Source of the DNA: Pseudomonas cerasi
GTDB taxonomy: Bacteria; Pseudomonadota; Gammaproteobacteria; Pseudomonadales; Pseudomonadaceae
NCBI RefSeq assembly: GCF_900074915.1
Contig: NZ_LT222319.1
Location: 2,823,001-2,887,000 of the forward strand
Length of the DNA stretch: 64,000 nt
Reading direction: 5' to 3'
Below the pieces are notes generated by a model that saw nothing but the letters and a program-made list of their open reading frames with translations, had not been told where the DNA came from and searched no databases. The translations under genes were made by a program, and so were the position numbers. This document shows, piece by piece, positions 1-10,568 of the stretch; within the stretch, counting starts at the first letter, position 1, and each line of letters opens with the position of its first letter.

Positions 1-100
1 ATAGGAGTGTTCAAACGCATAGAGCGCGTTTAAGGAAATTAGGTTTTGATATCGTTAAACCGCATGTAGCTGAATAATCTAATTCAGCTGCCGATTAATG

Positions 101-137
101 CAGGGTAGGGGAGTTCGTACCTCCCCATCCTGCTGAC
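101..137 (+). terminator. G/C-rich hairpin, possible terminator
   Basis: A run reading GGGTAGGGGAG is followed after a short loop by CTCCCCATCCTG, giving a stem of about 11 pairs. No clear T-run follows, so it may be a leader or structural hairpin rather than an intrinsic terminator. It sits about 30 bases before a small gene with a good ribosome binding site. Confidence 0.4.
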
Positions 138-163
138 CATTACCGATCTATGGAGGATCACCA

Positions 164-431
164 ATGGCTGTCACAAATTCTACTCAAGCTAGCTTTTCAC
201 CGCGTGAAAGCTCTATTCCGCTTACCTTTGTTTCAGTGCCCGAACGTGAAAAAATATCATGTTCAATTTCCGGCATTCCAGCCGTTGACCCTCTTGGTTT
301 GGTTGGGTTTCACGTTTCTGTTCATGAATCCGTCGAATCTGACACTGTTTCTTATGGCTGTGTTGTCCTTGGCTATCTCTCTGGATGCGTTCCTATGGGT
401 GTTGAGTCCAAGCTTTTGCTGAGGCAGGACG
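164..431 (+). CDS. Unknown small protein, 3' end cut off by an IS
   Basis: An ATG at 164 lies six bases after a GGAGG-type ribosome binding site. The frame stays open through the IS boundary at 431/432 and ends at 454 inside the IS, so about 89 residues are native. The product is not recognised. It has two Cys, no obvious membrane segment and many T-ending codons, a base composition like the phage genes further right. The IS flank here does not encode the zot N-terminus that the other flank would require, so this gene was probably brought next to the IS by a deletion or rearrangement. An overlapping frame (150-422) lacks a ribosome site and is less likely. Confidence 0.4.
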
Positions 432-537
432 TGTTGCCGCTGACCGAAAACTGACCCAGTAGAGGCTGTTCTGCCGACTGAAAACTGACCCAGGTGTTCA
501 ACTGCTTCTGCTCACTTTTTGAGCAGGAGAACACAGG

Positions 538-2046
538 GTGATCAGCATGGAAATGTTGGGAAAAATCCGGCGGATGTACTTCCGCGACAAGCTCTCGCTG
601 CATCAGATAGCCAAGCGTACCGGGCTGTCGAGAAACACCATCCGAAAATGGGTCAGAGCGCCCGAAGCCAATCAACCGGCGTACCAACGGTGCGCATCCT
701 TCAATAAGCTCAACCCTTTTCACGAGACCTTAGAGCAGGCGCTCAAGGCTGATTCGTTCCGGCCAAAACACAACCGTAGGAGCGCCAAGGCACTTTTTGA
801 GCAGATCAAGGCCGAGGGTTATGACGGCGGTTACAGCCAGCTCACGGCGTTTGTCCGCTCTTGGCGGTGCGAGCAAGGCAAGTCTGTACGCGCTTTTGTA
901 CCGCTGACTTTTGCCCTCGGTGAGGCCTTTCAGTTTGACTGGAGCGAAGAAGGCCTGCTGATCGGTGGCCTGTTTCGACGTATCCAGGTCTCCCATATGA
1001 AGCTGTGCGCAAGTCGCGCGTTCTGGTTGGTTGCGTACCCCAGTCAAGGCCACGAGATGCTGTTTGATGCCCATACACGTTCGTTTGGAGCGTTGGGTGG
1101 CGTGCCACGTCGCGGCATCTACGACAACATGAAAACGGCTGTCGACAAGGTTAACAAAGGCAAAGGCCGCACGGTCAATGCCCGGTTTTCCGTGATGTGC
1201 GCGCACTATCTGTTCGATCCGGACTTCTGCAACGTGGCCTCTGGCTGGGAGAAAGGCATCGTCGAAAAGAACGTGCAAGACAGCCGGAGGCGAATCTGGC
1301 TCGATGCTCAAAATTGCATGTTCCATACCTTCGAGGAGCTGAACGTCTGGCTCGGCCAACGCTGTCGTACGCTCTGGGCTGAACTTGTACATCCGCAGTA
1401 CAACGGTTTGACGGTGGCAGAAGCCCTGGAGCTGGAGCAGGCTGAAATGATGCCGATGCCGACGGCCTTTGATGGCTACGTGGAACGCACCGTCCGTGTC
1501 TCTAGCACCTGCCTGATCAGCGTGGCGCGCAATCGTTATTCGGTGCCTTGCGAGCGTGTGGATCAATGGGTCAGCAGCCGTTTGTACCCTTCGCGAATCG
1601 TGGTCATTGCCGACGAAACGGTGATCGCCAGTCACGAGCGCCTCTTTGATCGAGATCAGATCGGTTTTGACTGGCAGCACTACATCCCACTCATCGAACG
1701 CAAGCCTGGTGCACTGCGCAATGGCGCTCCATTTGCTGATCTGCCAAAACCGTTACAGCTTCTTAAACGCGGACTGAGGCGTCACACCAACGGTGATCGA
1801 ATCATGATGCAGGTACTGGCTGCTGTGCCCATCGCCGGTCTCGAACCAGTGCTGGTGGCGGTGGAGCTGGTACTTGAATCGGGAAGTCTGAGCGCCGATC
1901 ACATCCTCAATGTCGTTGCCCGCCTGACCTCCACCGCACCACCTCCCTGTGTAGAAACCAGCCTGCAACTCAAAGTGGCGCCGGTTGCCAATACAGCACG
2001 CTACGACCGGCTCCGTACGACCGATGAGGAGAATCGCAATGCGTGA
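538..2046 (+). CDS. istA: IS21-family transposase IstA
   Basis: This 502-residue transposase of the retroviral-integrase (DDE) type catalyses strand transfer together with the IstB ATPase. The N-terminus has a helix-turn-helix (about residues 18-40, containing [18 protein letters not shown]). The likely catalytic residues are D134 (FQFDWSEE), D196 (GIYDNMK) and E243 (KGIVEKN). The start is the GTG at 538, eight bases after an AGGAG. An in-frame ATG at 547 is an alternative. The stop overlaps the start of istB by eight bases, the usual coupled arrangement. The protein is identical to that of copy 2 at 22663. Confidence 0.93.
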   Translation: MISMEMLGKIRRMYFRDKLSLHQIAKRTGLSRNTIRKWVRAPEANQPAYQRCASFNKLNPFHETLEQALKADSFRPKHNRRSAKALFEQIKAEGYDGGYSQLTAFVRSWRCEQGKSVRAFVPLTFALGEAFQFDWSEEGLLIGGLFRRIQVSHMKLCASRAFWLVAYPSQGHEMLFDAHTRSFGALGGVPRRGIYDNMKTAVDKVNKGKGRTVNARFSVMCAHYLFDPDFCNVASGWEKGIVEKNVQDSRRRIWLDAQNCMFHTFEELNVWLGQRCRTLWAELVHPQYNGLTVAEALELEQAEMMPMPTAFDGYVERTVRVSSTCLISVARNRYSVPCERVDQWVSSRLYPSRIVVIADETVIASHERLFDRDQIGFDWQHYIPLIERKPGALRNGAPFADLPKPLQLLKRGLRRHTNGDRIMMQVLAAVPIAGLEPVLVAVELVLESGSLSADHILNVVARLTSTAPPPCVETSLQLKVAPVANTARYDRLRTTDEENRNA

Positions 2047-2744
2047 CCTAATGACTGAACTCAAAGAACTGCGCCTGCACGGCATGGCCAGTGCTTGGGA
2101 AGAACTGGTCTCTCAAGGAACAGCGTCGACGGCTTCATCGAAATGGCTGCTGGAACATCTGCTTCAGCAGGAACATGCGGATCGCGCGGTGCGCTCGGTG
2201 AATCATCAGATGAACATGGCAAAACTCCCCATGCACCGTGACTTAGCTGGCTTTGACTTCAGCGCTTCCAGCGCTGATGCCCGGCTGGTCAGCGATCTAT
2301 CCAGCTTGGCGTTCACTGAAACCGCGCAGAATGTCGTGTTCATCGGCGGCCCTGGCACCGGGAAAACACACCTGGCCAGTGCCTTGGCTGTATCCGGAAT
2401 CACGGCCTACAACAAACGCGTGCGCTTCTTTTCCACGGTGGATCTGGTGAATCTGCTGGAGCGTGAGAAGTACGATGGCAAGGCAGGGCGAATCGCCCAG
2501 GCACTGCTGCGCACAGACCTGGTGATACTGGATGAACTCGGATATTTGCCCTTCAGCCAAAGCGGTGGCGCCCTGTTATTTCACCTGCTGTCCAAACTGT
2601 ACGAACACACCAGCGTGGTCATCACCACCAACCTGAGCTTCTCGGAATGGTCGAGTGTGTTTGGCGACGCCAAGATGACCACCGCGTTGCTGGATCGGCT
2701 GACACACCACTGCCACATCGTCGAAACGGGCAACGAGTCCTACC
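2039..2744 (+). pseudogene. istB: IstB helper ATPase, interrupted by nested IS
   Basis: The ATG at 2039 follows GAGGAG by six bases. The N-terminal 235 residues are intact, with Walker [10 protein letters not shown] near residue 103 and Walker B VILDELG near 162. The gene is then cut at 2744 by the nested element. The frame runs five codons into the insert and stops at 2761. The missing tail, a basic segment ending in DDEPF, resumes at 4707 and ends near 4807. Copy 2 carries the uninterrupted 267-residue version. The truncated product keeps the ATPase core but lacks the C-terminus, so activity is doubtful; copy 2 could supply IstB in trans. Confidence 0.9.
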
Positions 2745-2829
2745 TGTCACCGCCACTGTAAAAATGACCCCCTAACGCCAACCTAGAATTGACCCCCCTG
2801 GGTAAAACTGGCGGCTTTGAGCTGCCAAT

Positions 2830-4658
<1,829 letters not shown>

Positions 4659-4971
4659 GTTGGCGATTTAGCACGGAAGGGGGTCACTTTTTAGTTGGCG
4701 TTGACACCTACCGCCTACAACACAGCACATTGGCTGCCCAGACAAAGATCAAAACACGCGAACGAAAGCGAAAGGACGGAAATGATATCGAGGACGATGA
4801 GCCATTTTGATCCGCACCATAAATGCCCTGCTGCATGCGGTGGGGCTTGATGCGTCTTCAATCGGAACACTGCTGCTAAGCTTATCCACAATTGCTGGGG
4901 CAAAAATCAGCAATCCGTCCTGGGTCAATTTTCAATCGGCAGGGTGGGTCAGTTTTCAATCAGCGCCAACA

Positions 4972-5392
4972 ACCTCCTAGCGTAAGTAATGATCCTTTTG
5001 CCGGTTTTGATATCGTCATCAAGGGCAGTATCGGCGGTCTTGATCGTGAAACTATTTTCATCTTCCAGCTCGTCAAGGATGATCGTTCTTTTATTCAGAC
5101 GTCAGTCGACTTTCAGCAGACCGGATACGGCATCATTCACCGAGGCCCGTGCGTAGCCGAATTGACCTTTCCCGGTAGCCATCGAACTGTTCTTTGCTCT
5201 GGAGCAGCCAGTGGTGGCGGAGAGCGGCTCGGTTCAGAGCGAGCCGCCGCCACTGGCGGCGGTTCTTCTTCTCCTTCCAATCGTTCATCTTCGGGATCTG
5301 GGAACGTGGCAGCAGCACGTGGCGTTCCGTTCACTGTTGTCGCTGACACCAGCCGCGGACCGCGCACGTTGCCTGTAACGAGTGCAAATTGA
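4972..5392 (+). pseudogene. 3' fragment of a zot-like phage gene (lost prophage unit 0)
   Basis: Directly after the IS end the frame reads PPSVSNDPF, then a domain with IVIKGSI, DRSF, AGY-like and CVAEL segments, and ends in SFTVVADSSR-like residues and a stop at about 5390-5392. This aligns along its length with the last 135 or so residues of the Zot proteins at 10569 and 17278, but with many substitutions. It therefore belonged to a related, divergent filamentous phage. Its N-terminal two thirds, and the rest of that prophage, are absent from the left side of the IS. It is the only remnant of a third unit in the dif array. Confidence 0.85.
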
Positions 5393-5510
5393 GGTACGCA
5401 TAATGTGTGGACGTTATGGTACTTGCGGCCAACGGCCAGAATCGTGCACCGGGATCATTGCGAAGCCCCGGTGTTCGATTTACCCATAACGTCAATTATG
5501 CGTGGCCACC
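5391..5510 (+). other. attP-like branched hairpin with two inverted dif-like arms (unit A)
   Basis: Arm 1 carries a XerC-type half site, GGTACGCATAA (5393-5403), then ACGTTATGG (5411-5419). Arm 2 (5484-5505) is its inverted partner. ACGCATAAT pairs with 5495-5503 and ACGTTATGG pairs with 5484-5492, leaving a bulge of GTGTGG against CA. Between the arms lie a GGCC-AAC-GGCC mini hairpin (5427-5437) and a 14-bp inner stem (5440-5453 with 5467-5480). The folded strand would present a dif-like duplex, as described for CTX-phi attP. The structure is kept in unit B with base changes on both sides of the inner stem. Confidence 0.75.
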
Positions 5511-5725
5511 TCCGGCCTAGAACGCGTGTAAAGCCCTCTCAGACACCGCAAAACCCACCTCGCGCCTGATTACCATGCTTTACCGCAACGGACCTATAGC
5601 GCACAGCACAGACGCTTGTCGGGTCCCGTAGGCAATTTCCTTGCAGCACCTCGGGGCTTCAGGGGCTAGCCCCTGTTCGTAGCGAATGCGGAGAGCTTTT
5701 ATCGACCTGCCAGGCTCTTCCGATA
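5511..5725. other. Phage noncoding region with conserved hairpins (unit A)
   Basis: No gene is seen. The stretch shares islands of similarity with unit B (12098-12306), including a perfect palindrome AGGGGCTAGCCCCT (5661-5674). In unit B the palindrome's centre is changed to CG but the stem is kept. Filamentous phages keep their plus- and minus-strand origins and packaging hairpin in such an intergenic region, so this is the best candidate for them. No nick site can be assigned from sequence alone. Confidence 0.5.
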
Positions 5726-5911
5726 TCATCCTTTCAGCAGTTTCAGTACCGGGCTGTTCTTTTCAAAGCAGCTCCCGCTGTACTGCGTTTTTCCGTGCTG
5801 TTTATCGAAAAACTCTTCCAGTGCTTTCCTGCACTCAGCCTCCGTGCTGTACGGCCTCATGATGCTTGCTGTGCTTGATCCTGCGATCGCTATCGCCAGT
5901 ACCCAGTTCAT
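5726..5911 (-). CDS. Small exported protein, unknown function (unit A version)
   Basis: A 61-residue protein begins at an ATG five bases after a perfect AGGAGG. The N-terminus is a short hydrophobic signal-like segment (MNWVLAIAIAGSSTAS), followed by the motif RPYSTEAECRKALEEFF and a second Cys near residue 48. Unit B has a 65/66-residue homologue at 12423 with many nucleotide differences but the same core motif, which is good evidence that it is translated. It is the only gene that differs between A and B. It is transcribed away from the repressor-like gene. Function is unknown; it could act in the periplasm on the host or on competing phage. Confidence 0.7.
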   Translation of the reverse strand: MNWVLAIAIAGSSTASIMRPYSTEAECRKALEEFFDKQHGKTQYSGSCFEKNSPVLKLLKG

Positions 5912-5939
5912 TACGCCTCCTGCGATTTTCAGCCAGCCG

Positions 5940-5985
5940 GGTGGGGGTGCTGTTACACCCCCACTTTACCGTGGTATCCCACGGT
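5940..5985 (-). terminator. Two back-to-back hairpins after the repressor-like gene (unit A)
   Basis: GTGGGGGTG-CTGTTA-CACCCCCAC (5941-5964) is a perfect 9-bp stem. It is followed by ACCGTGG-TATC-CCACGGT (5968-5985). Both lie between the two minus-strand genes, just beyond the repressor-like stop codon. Neither has a long T-run on the minus strand, so they may weaken rather than end transcription. The same hairpins occur at 12650-12694 in unit B. Confidence 0.5.
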
Positions 5986-5992
5986 TTACTGG

Positions 5993-6202
5993 TCACTCAG
6001 AATCGATAATCACATCCCCTGATTCTGAAAGCCTTGCGTAAGGTACTGATTTTTCGAGGATTTTGTGCACCAGTTCGCTGTCGCGTAATGGCTGCTTTCC
6101 TTGCTTTATCAGTATCTTATTGAATTCTATAGCTTTTTGCCGAATAGCTTCCTGCTCGGCAGTCGTCAGTCTTACGTTCGTGGCCATGCCATCACCGTTC
6201 AT
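5993..6202 (-). CDS. Small DNA-binding protein, probable phage repressor (unit A)
   Basis: The start at 6202 is chosen because GGAGGG lies six bases upstream. It gives 69 residues beginning MNGDGMATNVRLTTAEQEAI. A longer frame from 6298 would run through the operator-like repeats. The N-terminus (NVRLTTAEQEAIRQKAIEFN) has the strand-then-helix look of Arc/CopG ribbon-helix-helix proteins, although the family cannot be confirmed here. It is divergent from the replication gene across a 113-base control region with repeated TGTGTGCA-like sites, the position of repressors in CTX-phi and Pf-type phages. It probably represses the replication promoter. Confidence 0.7.
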   Translation of the reverse strand: MNGDGMATNVRLTTAEQEAIRQKAIEFNKILIKQGKQPLRDSELVHKILEKSVPYARLSESGDVIIDSE

Positions 6203-6220
6203 CAAATTCCCTCCAATAAT

Positions 6221-6302
6221 ACATGTGTGCACGTTGACACGTATTGACGTGTGCAGTTCCACATGTGTACATTCCTCTCCCATGTTACTTGTGTGCATGT
6301 GT
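6221..6302. promoter_or_regulatory. Operator-like repeat array between repressor and rep genes (unit A)
   Basis: Four related sites occur at 6224 (TGTGTGCA), 6248 (CGTGTGCA), 6264 (TGTGTACA) and 6290 (TGTGTGCA). Several are part of wider ACATGTGT or near-palindromic units. A TTGACA at 6234-6239 could be a -35 box. Repeated short sites in a divergent control region fit cooperative binding by a small ribbon-helix-helix repressor. The identical array lies at 12930-13011 in unit B. Confidence 0.6.
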
Positions 6303-6315
6303 AAGGACGCTCCGC

Positions 6316-7443
6316 ATGATGATCGACTGGCTCACCGTTTCCCAGGAGCACGACCACGACCTACCTGTGGTCTGTGACGTTTTCACGTTGACCATCGATT
6401 CCAATACCAACGAGGTCTTGAGTACTCGCCAGCCTCGTTTTAAACATGAAGCCAGCCATTCCACGTCCGTTACTATCCATGTTCAGGGTCGAAAAGTTCG
6501 TGTCGAAGGCAATCCCAGCAGAGTAGGTCGACTTGATAACCTTTTTGGCTACACCTCAGTTGAACAGTGCATATCTGTCTACAACGCGCTATTGCGTGAA
6601 TACGGGCTTCCTGCTTTCACACGTTGCACACGCCTTGAATTGCGCCAAGGCGTATCAGGCGCTAAATCGAGTGATCTTGTTGCCGATGGGGCCAAGATTG
6701 AACGAATCGACCTGACAACTAACATTGCTCTAGGCGAGGGCAATGTTCTTGCCTATCTTCGCGGTGTATCTAGCCAGCGTATTGGACACTCAATAGGTTT
6801 TCTATATCCAAATGGCCGAACTGTTTCTTGGACCCCAAAGGGCAATGGGCAGGGCGGTCGTCTTCAATATCGTAAGGGTTACGATAAAGCATTTGAAATG
6901 GATCAGAATCTTTTACCTAAGATTAAGCGTCTTTATGGTGAAGACTCTGAGCAATTTAAGTATGTACTTGATCTTCGCAATTACTGTTTCCATAACGGTG
7001 TCGTCCGTATGGAACAAGAATTAAAGAGTGAATTCCTCCAGCGAGATGCCCTGTGCTACTGGGGTATGTTTAACGAGAGCCGATTTGGCGAACTCCACCG
7101 TGAGTTTCTTAAAATAGACGAAAGGTTAAAGGTGACAGCTATGGATATAGTTAGCATCAGTGAGCAATTGGTTGCTGAGAAAGTCGTTGATTCTACTCGT
7201 TCAGCCAATACCACAGCTATGTATGCAATCCAATGGATGCATGGTCAGGTCTTTGACTTTAATAAAAAGCAGGTACAGACCCATGCTGCTCGCCTTAATC
7301 GTATTGGTATAAACATTCGTAATGCGTGCGACACTTCTCGTTTTGCACCTGTTTTTGTTCGCCAGTGCCGTGAGGTTTGCAAGGCCGAACTTGCTGTACC
7401 TCTCTGGTACCGCCGCGCTAATCACTTGAAGTTGGCCGCATGA
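6316..7443 (+). CDS. Phage replication initiation protein (gpII-type) (unit A)
   Basis: The ATG pair at 6316/6319 follows AAGGA and gives 375 residues. The upstream extension to 6244 runs through the operators and is unlikely. The protein has the look of Phage_CRI/Phage_X rolling-circle initiators: a strand-rich N-terminus (residues 20-65), TRCTRLELRQG near 102-112, and RIDLTTNIALG at 130-140. Its role would be to nick the double-stranded phage DNA at the plus origin and drive ssDNA synthesis. The stop overlaps the next gene by four bases. Codons are A/T-rich at third positions compared with the host genes. Confidence 0.85.
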   Translation: MMIDWLTVSQEHDHDLPVVCDVFTLTIDSNTNEVLSTRQPRFKHEASHSTSVTIHVQGRKVRVEGNPSRVGRLDNLFGYTSVEQCISVYNALLREYGLPAFTRCTRLELRQGVSGAKSSDLVADGAKIERIDLTTNIALGEGNVLAYLRGVSSQRIGHSIGFLYPNGRTVSWTPKGNGQGGRLQYRKGYDKAFEMDQNLLPKIKRLYGEDSEQFKYVLDLRNYCFHNGVVRMEQELKSEFLQRDALCYWGMFNESRFGELHREFLKIDERLKVTAMDIVSISEQLVAEKVVDSTRSANTTAMYAIQWMHGQVFDFNKKQVQTHAARLNRIGINIRNACDTSRFAPVFVRQCREVCKAELAVPLWYRRANHLKLAA

Positions 7444-7676
7444 AGACTGTAAGCCTTCAAGGCATTCAGCTTTCACCTGGGCAACGTCGCATGCTTGAAC
7501 AGCAGCGTCACGTTCGTGATTTTATGAACCCTGTTCTCACTCAGCAGGTTAATGAAACTCTTTCTGTAATTGAACTCAGGAAAGAGCAGGGCACTAAACC
7601 TGAAAAGATTTGGTTTCATGATCGCGAGTCAAGTTGGCAAGGGACTATTTCTGTAGCTGAATGGATGGGTTATTAA
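7440..7676 (+). CDS. Small phage protein, unknown function (unit A)
   Basis: The 78 residues are coupled to the replication gene by an ATGA overlap and to the next small ORF by a TAATG overlap. The protein is soluble and rich in Gln and Glu, with GIQLSPGQRRMLEQQRHVRDF near the start and WQGTISVAEWMGY at the end. It has no recognised family. Its position between the replication initiator and the ssDNA-binding protein is where filamentous phages carry small replication or regulatory genes. Confidence 0.7.
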   Translation: MKTVSLQGIQLSPGQRRMLEQQRHVRDFMNPVLTQQVNETLSVIELRKEQGTKPEKIWFHDRESSWQGTISVAEWMGY

Positions 7677-7768
7677 TGCGCCTTTTTCTGTCGTTCAACG
7701 TTCCACTTTATTTTTTATTTTTAATACCTTTTATTTTCATCTGTATTTATCTCATGGTGCGTAAATAA
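7676..7768 (+). CDS. 30-residue membrane miniprotein (unit A)
   Basis: An ATG at 7676 shares a base with the preceding TAA, and its own TAA shares a base with the next ATG (TAATG at both ends). The product is almost entirely one hydrophobic segment (VPLYFLFLIPFIFICIYLMV) with basic residues at the ends (MR and VRK). The size and shape match the tiny minor coat or membrane proteins of filamentous phages. Double start/stop coupling supports translation, although there is no separate ribosome binding site. Confidence 0.6.
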   Translation: MRLFLSFNVPLYFLFLIPFIFICIYLMVRK

Positions 7769-8022
7769 TGGACAAGTCTCAATATCAGATTCTCCGTTAT
7801 TCAGTCGAGGCTGAAATTGCTAATTTTAACTCTGGCAACATTGATGATTCTGCTTTCGCTAGCTCGCTTATGCGTCTGTTTCTACAGGCTGCATCAACTG
7901 AGCAGGTTAAGTCTCAAATAGCTAAGCGTCAGTTTCTCACGTTTCGCCGTGCACCAAATCTTATTCCGCCCAGCTGGGCATATCGCAATCCGAGCCTAAG
8001 TACTCGGCTGCCTACACTGTAA
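7768..8022 (+). CDS. Small phage protein, unknown function (unit A)
   Basis: This 84-residue protein is coupled by TAATG to the miniprotein before it. The first half is predicted helical (QYQILRYSVEAEIANFNSG) and the C-terminus is basic and Pro/Ser-rich. No family is recognised. It lies just before the ssDNA-binding protein gene, in a block that seems to be one transcript from the replication promoter. Confidence 0.65.
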   Translation: MDKSQYQILRYSVEAEIANFNSGNIDDSAFASSLMRLFLQAASTEQVKSQIAKRQFLTFRRAPNLIPPSWAYRNPSLSTRLPTL

Positions 8023-8033
8023 GGGGCTTTACC

Positions 8034-8327
8034 ATGTCCATGACATTGCTTATCGAAGTAACAGGCATTCAGCGTTCTGGCGTTGCTGCCAAGTCTCAAA
8101 AACCTTATACCATGTTTCAGGCATTCGTTCATTTGCCAAATATTCCTTATCCTCAGAAGACTGACTTCTATGCCTCCACTCCGGCCGAAGTTCCTCAACC
8201 CGGTACTTATGAGTGCGATGTCATTGCCGATGTTCGTGATGGCCGTCTTGAGTTCACCTGTGATCCTCGCCAAGGTCGTCGTAAGAATATTCCGCCTCTT
8301 TCTGCTGCAATGAATAAGGCGGGTTAA
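8034..8327 (+). CDS. Phage single-stranded DNA-binding protein (gpV-type) (unit A)
   Basis: The 97 residues have the size and strand-rich pattern of filamentous-phage ssDNA-binding proteins (LLIEVTGIQRSGVAAKSQKPYTMFQAFVHLP). They have basic and aromatic residues along the strands and a short basic tail. The function would be to coat newly made plus strands and switch from replication to assembly. The start follows AAGGGGC by six bases. Its placement after the replication gene and before coat genes supports the call; fold-level confirmation is lacking. Confidence 0.7.
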   Translation: MSMTLLIEVTGIQRSGVAAKSQKPYTMFQAFVHLPNIPYPQKTDFYASTPAEVPQPGTYECDVIADVRDGRLEFTCDPRQGRRKNIPPLSAAMNKAG

Positions 8328-8330
8328 TAA

Positions 8331-8585
8331 GTGCCGATCCAGTCTGTTTTAGTATGCAGTCGCTTTTCCACTTCGTCAGAGGGTGTGACTTCGTGCGACT
8401 CTCAGACTTGGTCGGAAACTTATGTTGTATCACCTGAACAGCAGGCTCAGTTAGAACTGCTTATTACCGGTGGGTTTGACACCGAGATATATCTCCAGTT
8501 TTTTTGGGGAACAATCGGTTTGTTCGTAGTAGGTTTTGCAGCTGGAATCATCATTTCCCAAGTGCGGAAAATCCGCAGGAGTTAA
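8331..8585 (+). CDS. Small membrane protein, probable minor coat protein (unit A)
   Basis: A GTG start at 8331 lies three bases after the ssDNA-binding gene's stop. The 84 residues end in one membrane segment (IYLQFFWGTIGLFVVGFAAGIII) and a basic tail (SQVRKIRRS), the topology of gpVII/gpIX-like tip proteins. The N-terminal half has two Cys and is polar. It sits directly upstream of the major coat gene, as expected for this class. Confidence 0.65.
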   Translation: MPIQSVLVCSRFSTSSEGVTSCDSQTWSETYVVSPEQQAQLELLITGGFDTEIYLQFFWGTIGLFVVGFAAGIIISQVRKIRRS

Positions 8586-8589
8586 CACA

Positions 8590-8829
8590 ATGAAACAAGC
8601 AATCCAGAAGTTCCGTTCCGTCCCTTCGTTCCGCCGTTCTGTTGTCGGCATCACTGGTGCTGTTGTAGCACTCGCTGGCACTGCAGCGTTCGCTGACGCT
8701 GTTACTGATGCTCAGGCAGCTCTCGCTGTTGCTCAGACTGGCGGTGAGAGCGTTGGTGGCTCTGTTGTCGCCGTTGTATGCGCCCTGGCTGTCGTCGGTG
8801 TCATCATTGCCCTTGTCCGCAAGGTCTAA
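8590..8829 (+). CDS. Major coat protein (gpVIII-type) (unit A)
   Basis: The ATG at 8590 follows AGGAG by eight bases and gives 79 residues. A basic N-terminus and hydrophobic signal peptide end in TAAFA, so mature protein should begin DAVTDAQAALAV and be 44 residues: acidic start, one membrane helix (SVVAVVCALAVVGVIIALV) and basic RKV end. This is the classic filamentous-phage capsid subunit. A strong terminator follows at 8920, which would let this gene be expressed well above the adsorption protein downstream. Confidence 0.88.
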   Translation: MKQAIQKFRSVPSFRRSVVGITGAVVALAGTAAFADAVTDAQAALAVAQTGGESVGGSVVAVVCALAVVGVIIALVRKV

Positions 8830-8919
8830 CCAGCCTTGATCTGGTCTGCGCTGGTCGGTGTTCTCATGGCCAGCGCACTGGTTTCAGGTATCCGGTGCGC
8901 TGAATATCTCTAACTTCAG

Positions 8920-8942
8920 CCCCCGGTAATTCGGGGGTTTTT
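8920..8942 (+). terminator. Intrinsic terminator between major coat and adsorption genes (unit A)
   Basis: CCCCCG, a short GTAATT loop, then CGGGGG and TTTTT form a textbook terminator. It ends one base before the next gene's ATG. Filamentous phages commonly place a terminator at this point to make coat protein abundant. Repeated at 15629-15651 in unit B. Confidence 0.9.
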
Positions 8943-8943
8943 C

Positions 8944-10200
<1,257 letters not shown>

Positions 10201-10207
10201 GTGATTT

Positions 10208-10567
10208 ATGGATCTTTCTTGGTTAGCTGCATGGCTTGATAGTGTCAATACTTTCTTCCAGTACATCTGGGATTTCATGGCCAGTGGTATTTATCAATTC
10301 TTCAAGGATGCTCTCGTTATCATAACGAAAGCGCTTATCTACTCTTACTTGCAATTCAAAGTCATCATGCTAGACATTGCATACACGGTCGTTAAAGAGA
10401 TATCAGAAGAGAGCGGGGTGGTTGCGCTTGTGAAGTCCGCTTGGGGAAGTATCCCCGGCGACATCCAGTCAACCCTTGCATTCTTCAAGATACCTCAAGG
10501 CTTAACTATGATCTTCTCTGCTATCCCAGCCCGCTGGGCAATGAAGTTTATCCCTGGAGCCAATTAA
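10208..10567 (+). CDS. DUF2523-like minor coat protein (gpVI-type) (unit A)
   Basis: The 119-residue protein has several hydrophobic stretches (residues 4-35, 40-62 and 95-112) and ends in a short polar tail. It lies between the adsorption gene and zot with an eight-base gap before it and a one-base gap after it. This size, hydrophobicity and place match the DUF2523/gpVI family, which anchors the adsorption protein at the virion end. Confidence 0.75.
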   Translation: MDLSWLAAWLDSVNTFFQYIWDFMASGIYQFFKDALVIITKALIYSYLQFKVIMLDIAYTVVKEISEESGVVALVKSAWGSIPGDIQSTLAFFKIPQGLTMIFSAIPARWAMKFIPGAN

Positions 10568-10568
10568 C

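Noticed and set aside
150..422. 90-residue frame overlapping the small gene at 164
   Set aside because: It lacks a ribosome binding site; the 164 frame has GGAGG at good spacing.
730..1680. 316-residue minus-strand frame within istA (repeated at 22855-23805)
   Set aside because: Antisense to a clear transposase with no protein-family features.
5993..6298. Longer 101-residue start for the repressor-like gene
   Set aside because: The extra N-terminus is encoded by the operator repeats, and the internal ATG at 6202 has a much better ribosome site.
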